In this document: piece after piece, positions 11,030 to 21,514 of the stretch
How the letters are laid out: each line of letters opens with the position of its first letter
Position numbering within the stretch: the first letter of the stretch is position 1
Assembly (NCBI GenBank): GCA_050084985.1
Contig: JBITNC010000001.1
Location: 159,278,001 to 159,342,000 of the forward strand
Length of the DNA stretch: 64,000 bases
Source of the DNA: Nageia nagi
Taxonomy: Eukaryota > Pinophyta
Direction: 5' to 3'
Position numbers and translations under genes: made by a program
The notes under the pieces: generated by a model
Seen by the model: the letters and a program-made list of their open reading frames with translations, nothing else
Told to the model about the DNA's origin: nothing
The model's database searches: none

Positions 11030-12539
11030 ATGTCGTCACAAGGAGATGATAGTGGAAGTGGAGATAATTCCAAAAAAAGGAAGGGGAAAGACAAAGATAC
11101 ATCAAATGCGCTTGATCCAAAAACCAAAAAATTATTGGTATGTATAAAAATGCATGTAGCAATTTATTATGTACAACATGATGTCTTATTATTTATTTAT
11201 CATATATTAATGGAGGTCAAATTTTTTACAGGTAAAAATAGTCACCAAATTACATGAATTAGTTACAAAGATGGAACTCACTAAAGATGAAGCCCTTTAT
11301 ATGCTTGGTTTTAAATATGGCTCTGGCAAAAGTTTGAGGCCTATAGGACATCGAAGCAGGCAACAATCAGGTAAATGTGGTAAATGCTTTGGTTGAATAC
11401 ATGATATAGATTTTCACTTTTTTATCAATCAAATTTATGAATGTGGTAAATGCAATAACATCGATCATTAATATTGAATTAGGTACAAAAGCTAGTGTAA
11501 ATTAGCCACCTCTGAATATATTCAAGACTTCTATGGGTGAGATTGGATTGGAGGTACAAGTCAAATTTGATGGCACTATTTTTGAAGATACTGCTGGTAA
11601 AAATTTAAGTCAATGTTTAACTTAAGTACATATTTATATTTTGATTTTTTATATTATAATTTACTAATATTTTTTAGGAATGTTATTTTACTCCACCCTC
11701 AGGAAGTATGAGTACACATACTTTGATTAAACCTTGGATAAATCATGGTGTGACCAAGATGAGGCTCATAAGTTTTATTTTGTTTTCAATTATTAATATC
11801 CTAGTCTAGTTTTATTAAGTTTTTTTTTGTTGATATTATTTCATACATTATACTAATTTTTCTTATCATCAATATTTTGTAGACAAAAGAAAATTGATAG
11901 CCCAACTCCAGCACAAATTTGGCAATGTTTAGAGTGCATAAAAAACACTCCAAAAAGTGGGGCAAATTTTGAATAAGCATAGGGATAAAGTGAGAACACA
12001 CATAAAGCAGATTCTAGCAGAAGAGCATGTTGATCCTAAAATGAAGGAGACAAAGGTAGTAAAAGGAGTTTGGAGGTCTTTAGTTAGAGTGGTCTCATAG
12101 GTGGAAGAACATAGAAAATCCACTAGTGAGCCTTCATAATAAGAGAAGGTGTCACATTCTCACATTAGGTCTGCTTCAGCTCATTTCACTCACAAGATCG
12201 GATCTGGTGGGAAAGGGGGATTGAAGGCACAATTTGTAACTATATTATATTTACTAAAATATTTAATTTTTTTAAACTTATAGTTAACTATTAATTTTGT
12301 AAGTTCTAATATTCATTTCTTTCTTTCTTGTAGTGCAATCAATTTGGTATACTTGCTACCAATGAGGAAATGAAATTCACCCTTCAAAGTGGTTTGTGAT
12401 GCTTATGGATTTTGTAAACACTAAACGAGTTGCTTAAGAAATGTAGTTACTAGAATATGCAACTACCAATGCTAATTCTATAGAGGAGGAATCTATCCAT
12501 GAGGGGATTGATGACTTGATTGATGTAGATGATGATTGA
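11030..12539 (+). pseudogene. Multi-exon transposon-associated protein (plant En/Spm Transposase_24-like), decayed
   Basis: The start ATG at 11030 opens an exon encoding MSSQGDDSGSGDNSKKRKGK and ending LL at 11137, followed by GTATGT. Exon 2 (11232 to ~11371) continues in phase (VKIVTKLHELVTKMELTKDE), and so do exon 3 (~11484-11596, one stop) and exon 4 (~11678-11790, one stop). Exon 5 (~11882-12240) holds QILNKHRDKVRTHIKQ, PKMKE, a VWRSLVRVV segment, VEEHRKSTSEPS, then SHSHIRSASAHFTHKIGSGG. This order (basic RD.V segment, W.SLV, then a Ser/His-rich S.FTH..GSGG-like block) resembles the Transposase_24 / Ptta-En/Spm family, by memory of the family only. Exon 6 ends in an acidic tail (DDLIDVDDD, stop at 12537-12539). 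Several in-frame stops make it a pseudogene. It is divergent from the 8241-9340 gene. Confidence 0.55.
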
Positions 12540-12829
12540 TATTGTACTTTGTTGATACAATTTGAACTTGATGTATTATTAATCACATATGAATGCATTA
12601 GTACTTTGGTTTTGAGAAATTTGGTACAATGTTGTATGTGTTTGAAATATGTTTGTAGTACTTAAATTGATCGATGTATGTATATATGTATGTATGAATG
12701 CATTCAATTTATTTTTAAAATCAATTCAGAATTTTGTATATATTAATGTATGTATGTAATTTATAATTGTATGTATGTATTAAAAAATACATAAATTTAC
12801 ATTAATAATAGTTAGTTTTAGATTTGAAC

Positions 12830-13390
12830 TTTTAACTCTAAAATTGAATCTAAATTGACTCTAAAATTGAATCTAAAGTGACTCTAAATTGACTCTAAAA
12901 TTAAATCTAAAATGAATCTAAAATTGAATCTAAATTGACTATGAAATTGACTCTAAAATTGAATCTAACCTAACTCTAAAATTGAATCTAAAATGACTCT
13001 AAAATTGAATCTAAACTGACTCTAAATTGAGTCTAAAATTGACTCATAAATGACTCTATGGCTAACTCTACCTTATACCTCTTTTGCGTCTATTTTGACT
13101 CTATGACTGACTCTACCTCATAACTTTTCTGACTCTATTATGACATTATGCTTGACTCTACCTCATAGCTTTTTTTACTCTATGGTTGACTCTATCTTAT
13201 AACTTTTTTGGCTCTATTTTGACTCTATGATTGACTCTGAGCTAAATCTATTATGATGCTATGGTTGACTCTACCATATATTATGCTTGACTCTATTCCT
13301 GACACCCTTGATGTTATGCCTGACTCTTTCACCATTTTTTCTTGATGCTAAGCCTAAGTCTATGTCTGATGTGGGCAATAGAGTCAAAAT
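12830..13390. repeat. Subterminal short-repeat field of CACTA-like element
   Basis: The words GACTCTAAAATTGAATCTAA and shorter variants (TGACTCTA, TTGACTCTATG) recur dozens of times over about 560 bp, ending some 60 bp before the terminus at 13450. CACTA elements carry such arrays near both ends as transposase binding sites; binding here is inferred from position only. Confidence 0.62.
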
Positions 13391-13405
13391 GAGCAAAAAC
13401 ATAAA

Positions 13406-13450
13406 AAAAGACCCTAGGGTTTAACTCCATGGAGGCTAAATTTTGTAGTG
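13406..13450 (-). repeat. Right terminal inverted repeat of CACTA-like element
   Basis: Read on the minus strand the terminus begins CACTACAAAATTTAGCC and continues through CTCCATGGAG, a palindrome, to ACCCTAGGG. The CACTACAA start defines the superfamily. The partner repeat was not found in the window. Confidence 0.62.
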
Positions 13451-13785
13451 ACCAATATCTCCATAAGGATTTTGGTACTCTTTTATTTGAATATATTGAA
13501 GGCACTTATGGCTCTTAGGTATAACATTACCATTCCCAATACCTTTTTATAAAAAAGTTACTACTCTCCATTTGATATAGATGAAAATTTATTTATCTTT
13601 CCACTCAATGGAAGAAAAATATCATTTTAATACATATAATCCTCCATATATATCTTCCAAAATTGAAAATTTTGGCCATTTAAATTTTTCACCCTAAACT
13701 TTTGTTCTTCTACCATTGCTTCCACTTAATCCCAAAACCCTTCTTTCTATCGAATACCCAACAAAATAAAATTCTTGATGCTTGT
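13451..13785 (-). other. Copia leader fragment cut by CACTA insertion
   Basis: Homologous to 16126-16460 throughout, including CTTTTATTTGAATATATTGA and the CCCAACAAAATAAAA block just before the LTR. The primer site next to the LTR is more decayed here than in the right copy. It holds no gene. Confidence 0.7.
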
Positions 13786-15041
13786 TGTTAGGATATACTA
13801 TTTAAAAATATAGTTTCAAAAAATCAATCAACTCTAATCATAAAATAAAATTACATAAAATAATCACTTGAATAAGATAAGTCAAAGATGTAATGTGATT
13901 CACCGAATGTGGGCTATGTCCACAAAGAATATTCAATTTCTTGAAGTAATCAATCCAAGCATGAAGGGAGACTATTTATAGCCAAGACTGATATAACTTT
14001 CTTATTTAAATAATCTTACTTTATAATATTCTATTATATGTCTCTCTCAAAAGGATTCTCCTATACAATTCCTCACACATACATGCTTCAATTATATAAT
14101 GAATTTTGCATACACTTATAGACCCATTCCTTTCTATTTTCTTACTCTCTACTGGAGTAATTTTACAATAATATAAAATTCCACTTCATGTAACCTCTAG
14201 TTCTCAAGACTAGAATAGCCAAAGGTCAAGTTTAATATATTAAAGTAGTTTGCTTGCATCTCTAGTTTATGATCATTCACTAACAAATTGATTGGCTCTT
14301 GGCTTAGTTGCCACCATACCAATTAGCCCTGATAGATTGGTATGATTGATTACTAGCCCATTGATCGATCTTGTAGATCGATCTTGTGCTTACGGATTGT
14401 AAAACAAAAAGTTATTTTTCATACTTAGCTTAATAATCAAGCTCAATCCTCAACATCCTTCTCTTGAAAACATACCTTATTAGGATATTCTTTTAATCTT
14501 AGCTTATCCTTGCGAGAAGTGTGGAAGATATTCAAAGTCAACTTGCTTTTTCATACATGAAAATCTAGAAATAATATTATTTTCAAGCAACTAGTTTCAT
14601 CTTTATATTTTCCTCTTTTTGATAAACTAGAAGTATTTTATGATGTGTGGTTACAAATTTATGATCAAACGAATAAAGTGGCTATGGAGTTTTAGTACTT
14701 GCAATCCTTACTAGATTATTAGGGTAATGCTATGTGTTTTGTTAGTTGAGTAGCTCCAGATCATTCTCATAGGATCGCTCTCAGTCCTGCTCATGCCATC
14801 ACCCTTAGTCATGTGTTAATTCATAGCATGATAGTTTCCATTGATCTCAACCACTTTTAGTCATGCAAAATAGTGATGTTGAAGGTATCGATCACTCTTT
14901 CCAAATGAGCAAGGGAAACATGTTATAGGTGTCATCTTGAGGCATGAATAGATGGGGCAACTAAGATATTAATATTGATCATGGTTATAATGGATAGTCA
15001 TGTGCATCCTCTCCTATTCAGCATACGAGCTAGGTTGATGA
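13786..15041 (-). repeat. Left copia LTR
   Basis: Begins TGTTAGGATATAC and parallels 16461-17702. Clear similarity to the right copy stops at about 15041. A 21-base segment (start ATGGATAGTC) at about 14991 is repeated at about 15043, so the exact right border is uncertain within some 30 bases. Confidence 0.72.
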
Positions 15042-15059
15042 AAATGGATAGTCATGTGC

Positions 15060-16010
15060 ATCCTTCTCAACATTGAGAAATCCCACTCTCTTTTGCTTTC
15101 CATAGATACAATCTTCAGAAACCCTTAAATCAAAATATTCAATTTTAGTAATAATTTTTTTGATTGAAGAATTTGTGTACCTTTCTTAGTCATATGTACC
15201 CAAGCATGTGACACCACATAATTTCATCCTCATATGTAGAAGCTAATTTCATAGTGTAGTTAGATGTGTTAGTAAGAAAATATAGTTTACCAACCATCTT
15301 ACCTCTTACTACAATTATGAAATCCTTAGTAACCTTCCATACGTGATTACTGTTTGCAACTTTGTAACCCTCACCATTAAGCTTACTTAACAAAATAAGG
15401 TTTGTCTTCAAATAAAGTTTGTGTCTTGCTTCTTTGAATACCCATTGTTTCCCATTAGGAAATTTAATCACAATCTTCTTCATTCCTACAATCATGAATG
15501 ATTGATCATTAGCTAATAAAACCTATCTAAAGTTACCTTGAACATAATTTATAAAATAATTCTTACAAGAAGTGAAATGAAAAGAGACACTCAAATCAAT
15601 AAGCTAACAATCAATATTCTTATCTAAGGATATAACTAATGCATCTTATAAAACTTCACTAAGTGTATTAGCTTCCTCATTATTAACTTCTTTTCCATTT
15701 ACTTTTTGAGACCAACAAACTTTCTTTAAGTTCCCTTTCTTCGCACAATACTAACATTCCAATTTACCTTTTCCCTTGGATCTACCCTTTGATTTTGCCC
15801 TATTATTATTCCTCCCTCTTTCCCTCTATCTTCTCCTATTCTCAATAGTTAGTGCATTACTTGATGTTTCACTCATGGATTTATGTTGCATATCATAACT
15901 GAGGATTATATCCATAACATCATCAAACTTTAACTTGTTAGAATCTGAAGTATAATTGCTCACAACCATAACTAAGCTATTTCAGCTTTTTGGTAATGAG
16001 CACATGATCA
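15060..16010 (-). pseudogene. Copia gag end, protease and pre-integrase remnant
   Basis: On the minus strand, 15765-15720 encodes a zinc-knuckle-like segment (YCAKKGNLKKVC) in which the histidine of the CCHC pattern is asparagine. Further on, IDLSVSFHFTS stands where the protease active site (D-S/T-G) belongs, so the catalytic motif is lost. The open stretch 15495-15190 gives FPNGKQWVFKEARHKLYLKT, then LLSKLNGEGYKV and MWCHMLGYI, the pre-integrase pattern. It runs on to MTKKGTQILQSKKLL and KRE.DFS close to 15065, where the sequence passes straight into the LTR. The interior is therefore deleted from the pre-integrase segment to the LTR, including the polypurine tract. Confidence 0.72.
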
Positions 16011-16460
16011 ACAAGGCTTGATTTCATCATCAAAAGATATACCCACCTTCATCCATTTATATATTAAATAAATATTTTATGAGAAATACCTTATTCGAAG
16101 CTAAGGGTTTTGTTTATACAACTTGATCATTATCTCCATGAGGGCTTTGGTATTCTTTTATTTGGATATATTGAAGGTAATTATGGCTCTTAGGCACAAC
16201 CTTTCAATTCCCAGTGTCTTTCTATCAAGAAGTTCCTACTCTTCATTCAACATAGTTGAAGGTTACTTTGTCTTTCCACTCGATGGAAGGAAAAGGTCAC
16301 TCTGATACAAATAATCCTCCATCTGTATCTTCCAAAATTGAGAATTTTGGCCATTTAACTTTTCCACCCTAGACTTCCCTTTTTTAGCCATTGCTCTTAT
16401 TTGATCCAGAAATCCTCCTTTCTATCAAGTACCCAACAAAATAAAAGCTTTAATACCAAT

Positions 16461-17722
16461 TGTTAGGATCTACTATATAAAAATATATTTTAAGAAAATC
16501 AATCTACTCTAATCATAGAAGAAAATCAGGTAAAATAATAATACAAATAAGAGAAGAAAAATATGTAATGTGGTTCACCTAATGTGGGCTATGTCCACAG
16601 GGAATATTCAATCTCTTCAATTAATCAATCCAATCATGAAGGGAGAAAACTTACACCCATAATCGATGTACCTTTCTCTTCATTTTAATAAGAATTCTTA
16701 CTTACAACACTCTTTCTCATAAGGATTCACTCTCTTCTACAATTCCTTAGAAATATAGACTTCAATTATATAATGAATTTTATATATATTTATAGATGCA
16801 TACCTTTCTATTTTCCTACTCTCTATTGGAGTAATTCTATAGCAATAGAAAATGCCACTTCATGCAACCTCTAGTTCTCAAGACTAGAATAGTCAAAGGC
16901 CAAGTTTCATATCTTAAAATAGTTTGCTTGCATCACTAGTTTATGATTGACCACTAATAGACTGATTAGCTTTCGGGTTGGTTGCCACTAAGTTGATTAG
17001 CCTTGATCGATTGGTATGATTAATTACTAGACCATCGATTGATCTTATGCATACCATTTATGAGACAAAGAGCTATTTTTCATACTTAGCCAAATAATCA
17101 AGCTCCATCCTCAACACCCTTATGCTGGAAACATGACTTATTAGGATATTCTTTTACTCTCAACTTACCCTTATGAGAAGTGTGGCATATATTCAAAGTT
17201 AGCTTTCTTTATCATATATGAAAATCTAGAAATAATATTATTTCAAGTAAGTAGTTTTATCTCTAGATTTTTCTCTTATTGATAAATTGAGAGTATTTTA
17301 TGATGTGTGGTTACAAATTTGCGATCAAACAAACAAAATGGCTATGGAGTTTTAGCACTTGCAATCCTTACTAGAGTATTGGGGCAATTTTATGTGCTTT
17401 GTTAGTCATGTAGCTTTGGATCATTCATCACAAGATTGCTCTCAATCCTTCTCATGCCAACACCCTTAGTTGCATGTTCCTTCATAGCATGATAATTGCT
17501 ATTGATCTCAACCATCTTCAGTATTGAAAAGGAGTGATGTTGTAGGTTTCAATCATTCTTGCTAGATGATCAAGGCAAAAGTGGTGCAGGTACCCTCTAG
17601 TGGCATAACTAGATGGGGAAACTAATATATTAATGTAAATAATGCTCATAATATCTAGTCATGTGCACCCTCTCTTGTTTAATATACAGGCTAGGGTAAT
17701 GAGTAAGCAAATGATTACAACA
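16461..17722 (-). repeat. Right copia LTR
   Basis: Begins TGTTAGGATCTAC directly against the primer-site remnant and parallels the left copy to about 17702. A TACAACA candidate end lies at 17722. Similarity to the left copy is broken by many substitutions, so the element is old. Confidence 0.72.
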
Positions 17723-19614
17723 TTCCTCGTGTTAATGATGGATGGGACCTTTGATTCATTTCAAACAATAATTGGTAATATATGATGGAATGTGATGAGG
17801 GTTCATCCCACAATGCTTTATAAATGCATACTAATAGTTTCATAGATATGCAACCTAGGGCCTTTTTTAATGTGTTGGCATAATTATTGATAGTTTTTTA
17901 TTTCCTAACTCATAATTAGGGTTAGTGTGAAGTTAATCAGGGTGTGATTTACTTCACCTACCCCTTTTTTATTGTACATTTTTTTAATTATTAATTAAAA
18001 TTACCCTTTCATAAAACAAAAAATGTTATGGAGAAGGATTTCTAAAGGGGATTGTTTCTATAAGGGAGACCTAGGTTCAAACCCCATGCCTTATCATGGT
18101 TCTCATAACTCAATAGTTCCCTTCTACTATACAAAAATATTATACAAATCTACAAAGGTATATAAGTAACTTCGACTTGACCCATAACTTTTTATACTAA
18201 GATAACCAAACCAGGTTTTTTGATTTTAATATACAACTTAATTATGTAAGAAATAATCATTTAAATACTTAATTTATATATTCTTTCTTTTGAACATACT
18301 TTGATAGGTCCTACAAATCATTGGATTTAAAGGGATGTTAAAAGACTTATCTTATCTACGTAAGATATTACAAAAGAGATAAAAAATAATAAGAATCATG
18401 AGTCTTCTAACAAAAAACTAAAGGTTAATTCAAAAATTTAAGATTTTAATTGTTCGATTTACCATAATATTTCTTATGAGTCTTGTAAGAGAAAAAAAAA
18501 AGTTCATACTTATCTTTTCATCAAACTAAAGGTTATTTTAAGAACTTAAGATTTGAATTTTTCCATTTACCATAATATTTCTTAACATTATGGAACATTA
18601 AATCCAAAGTTTTATAATTAACACTGAGAGGCATTCTCTATCTGTAGCATGGGGTTAAAGTGGAGAGCCAAATGTCGCATGTGACTCCGTTCATTAAATG
18701 TCGACTTCAATATTAAAAAAAAAAATCAATTTTATTATTTAAAAAATAATGTTAGGTTCAAAAATATAATTATAACATTAGAATACCATATAAAATAAAT
18801 AATAGATAATCTTAAATAAAATACATTTGTATATAACATAAATAAATTAATAAATTAGCATTAAAATAATTACCAAGAAATATCAATAAATGAGATAGAT
18901 ATGTAGGGAATGATATCTCTCAACATTTTTTTGATATATAAGGAGGTATATCAAAGCTAGTATGTAGATCTTAGATAGTTTATTTATTCTTATTTTCTAT
19001 TGTTAAAGCTTTGTACTTGCATAACTTATTTATGATTTGATACAAGATATTATCTTTGTCTTTTTATCAACCTAAAGGTCATTTCAAAAACTTATAATTA
19101 GTAGAAAATTTCTTATGAACCTTCTAATAAAAAAACATCTTATGTTGATACTTTTCACTTCATCAAACAAAAGGTCTTTTAAAAAACTTCAGATTTTGAA
19201 TTCAATTTATCACAAGATTTCCTAACACAATGACACCTTAAATAGATCCAAAGTATCATTTGATACTATTATTATCCTACTGATTCTTAAAAAAAAAACA
19301 TTTTTTTTTGAAGAACTAATGCTACTATAAAATAATTTTTATAAATTTTGCTACAAAATAAGTTAAACTTCACAAAAATTAACCCTAAAAAAGATCTCAA
19401 CAACTTTGGCTTCATACAATAACTAATATACCAAAATTCTAACAAAATTAAATTTTTTAGAAATAATTAAGAACATTCATTTTCGTTACTAATTTAGTAA
19501 AATCAAAACTTAAATCCCATTTTTTAAAATGGAAGAGCTCGTTGAGCTATAATGGTGACAAATTGTTCCTTAAAGTAAAAGCTTAAAATCTAAAGTACTC
19601 CTTTATCTGAAAGG

Positions 19615-19618
<4 letters not shown>

Positions 19619-19658
<40 letters not shown>
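19619..19658. repeat. (TA)n microsatellite
   Basis: Forty bases of uninterrupted TA dinucleotides. Confidence 0.95.
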
Positions 19659-19663
<5 letters not shown>

Positions 19664-20239
19664 ATAATGTTGATTTTTGGTTGTATATGGATTGACACAT
19701 TCTTCATATCAAAACTATATACATTCTTCATATCAACAAAAACTTATTCTATTAATTAGAAAGTGAGAACCTTCTAAACAAGATATTTATATAAAAAATG
19801 AATGGGCTAAATTAATTTTTTCTACATTCTAATATTTCTCATTCATTTCTTCAATAAATGAATAATTGAATTTAGATTGAGTATGGTATTTAAAATAGTC
19901 CATAGCTTGCTTAATACTTATCATATTTTACATTAAGGGAGATAGAGGGGAAGGGTTTTTCCTCAATTACATTAACATTTGGGTCGATTTTTGGAAGATA
20001 ATGAGTGATATTTTTTATGACTTGCATTTCAATGTTACATATTTTTAATCATTTAATTCATCTCTCAAAAAGTGCAAAAGTTACTTTAGATAATTGTTAC
20101 ATTCATGTTAAGGGAATGGGAAGAAAAGTGGATGTGAAAGCACTCACATTGAGGTTTCAACTTCAAATCCCATCATCCACATGTTCACTGATATTTAAAA
20201 ATTTGATTGATCCTACAAACCAACGAATTTAAAAAGAAT

Positions 20240-20370
20240 GTTAAATATTTGTTTACATTTACATTGTTATTATAATACACTATTGATAAGTTATTTACAA
20301 ATAGATCATATTTACATTTACATTATTGTTATAATACACTAAATTGATTAAGTTATTTACAAATAAATCC
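20240..20370. repeat. Tandem duplication, ~75 bp unit
   Basis: Two successive copies of a segment containing TTTACATTTACATTGTTATT, AATACACTA, then AAGTTATTTACAAATA, with small differences. Confidence 0.75.
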
Positions 20371-21294
20371 CAAAAACCTCTTCACCACCACCTTTTGTTG
20401 TCTTAATGGAAATGCTTCTTACATCTAAAATTATATTTAGTTATTTTATTAATCATCATTATCATATTAATCAATACAAGAACAAATTTTCTTTAAAATA
20501 TATTTAATTAAGTTTAGATTTTATTATTGACTACATATCATTTTGATTTTCATTTATTTTTGCAACTTCTAATTAAGTAATATCAAATTCTTAATTACAT
20601 TTATTTATTAAATAATAACTTTTTTAATTTATTTTTTCTTGTGATACAATATTAATCTATTATATGATATGATATTTTGTGAATTTTATTTTTCTATTCA
20701 TGAAATTCAATTATAGTCAAAGAATCACATCCATGAAAGTATTATTCCTTCTCTACCAACATTAATATCAAACTTAAATTATTTTTTTACAGATTTGAAG
20801 AAATTTTATTTTACAAATCTCCAAATACAATCTACAAATTAAAAGAAACAAAATCATATGTAAATCAAAATAAAAATATACCATTAAAGAATCACATCCA
20901 TAATGTCTTTTACTAAAAAACGATGAATTAAGCTTTAACTCTTTTATGAAAAATTTCAAATCACTGAATAGATATGTGAATTTAATTGATGTGCATTCCC
21001 TAACATAACGACATGTTCAATCCTATACATCAGAAGATTTCCCACTAACTGAACCTAAACAAAATCATATCCATATATAAGAAAAGAAGATCATATTTCT
21101 AACAAAAAGTTGATCTCTCATCTATCAATATTAACGCTGAATCCAAATTCCTACTTCACAGATTTGAAGAAAAAAAGATGTAAGCAAATCAAAATAGAAA
21201 CATATGATGAGTGGAAGGACGAAGTATTCAATTGTCCTTTTAAGGAATTCGCGGACGATTTTTCTTAGAACGTATGCACTGTAATTAAAAAATG

Positions 21295-21514
21295 AGTTTC
21301 CAATTGCAACTTGTAATTAAATTATTTCGAACACTTGTCAATTTGTGCAGCCATGAAATCTTTTAAAATTAAGATATTAGTGCTTTAGGCATAGTCTACG
21401 AACCAGTTTCCAATTGCAACTTGTAATTAAATTATTTCGAACACTTGTCAATTTGTGCAGCCATGAAATCTTTTAAAATTAAGATATTAGTGCTTTGTGC
21501 ATAGTCTACGAACC
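21295..21514. repeat. Near-perfect 110-bp tandem duplication
   Basis: The segment 21295-21404 is repeated immediately at 21405-21514; the copies differ only near the end (AGGC against GTGC). High identity in otherwise decayed DNA points to a recent event. It lies about 1.65 kb beyond the stop codon of the kinase gene. Confidence 0.92.

Larger units (their letters stand above)
8241..13450 (+). mobile_element. CACTA-like (En/Spm) DNA transposon, right part
   Basis: The right end is TTTTGTAGTG at 13441-13450, the reverse complement of CACTACAAAA, which is the diagnostic terminus of CACTA elements. Inward of it lie several hundred bases of short degenerate repeats (12830-13390), as expected of CACTA subterminal repeats. 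Two divergent intron-containing reading frames lie inside; one resembles a plant transposon-associated protein. No matching left terminus was found in the window, which fits the left part being beyond the gypsy insertion. Immediately after 13450 the sequence joins a copia leader that recurs uninterrupted at ~16126, so 13450 is a real insertion boundary. The 3-bp target duplication would be ACC (13451-13453) if intact. Confidence 0.66.
13451..17722 (-). mobile_element. Truncated copia LTR element, minus strand (leader-LTR-interior-LTR)
   Basis: Two ~1.25 kb direct repeats begin TGTTAGGAT at 13786 and 16461. Each is preceded on its left by the same ~335 bp leader (13451-13785 and 16126-16460). 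The leader next to 16461 reads, on the minus strand, ATTGGTATTAAAGC, a mutated tRNA-Met primer site, fixing the orientation as minus. Between the LTRs only the end of gag, a protease remnant and the pre-integrase segment remain; integrase core, reverse transcriptase and RNase H are gone. The left leader is cut at 13450 by the CACTA terminus. The order leader-LTR-interior-LTR means the left LTR faces interior sequence on both sides, as after LTR-LTR recombination or tandem insertion. Confidence 0.75.
17723..21294. other. AT-rich intergenic spacer with dispersed repeats
   Basis: No gene is supported. A ~70 bp degenerate unit (around CTAAAGGTTATTTTAAGAAC, then TTTACCATAATATTTCTTA) recurs near 18410, 18520, 19065 and 19150. 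At 18074-18084 there is an isolated GGTTCAAACCC. The open frame 20005-20232 has no motif. A segment around ACAGATTTGAAGAAA appears at both ~20790 and ~21160 in similar surroundings, suggesting a further old duplication. Confidence 0.5.

Noticed and set aside
18074-18084. GGTTCAAACCC, a perfect match to a polymerase III B box, considered as tRNA or SINE
   Set aside because: No A box at the right distance and no cloverleaf arms could be drawn; a single short word is not enough.
20005-20232. 75-codon plus-strand frame
   Set aside because: No motif, and it lies in AT-rich spacer; chance frame.
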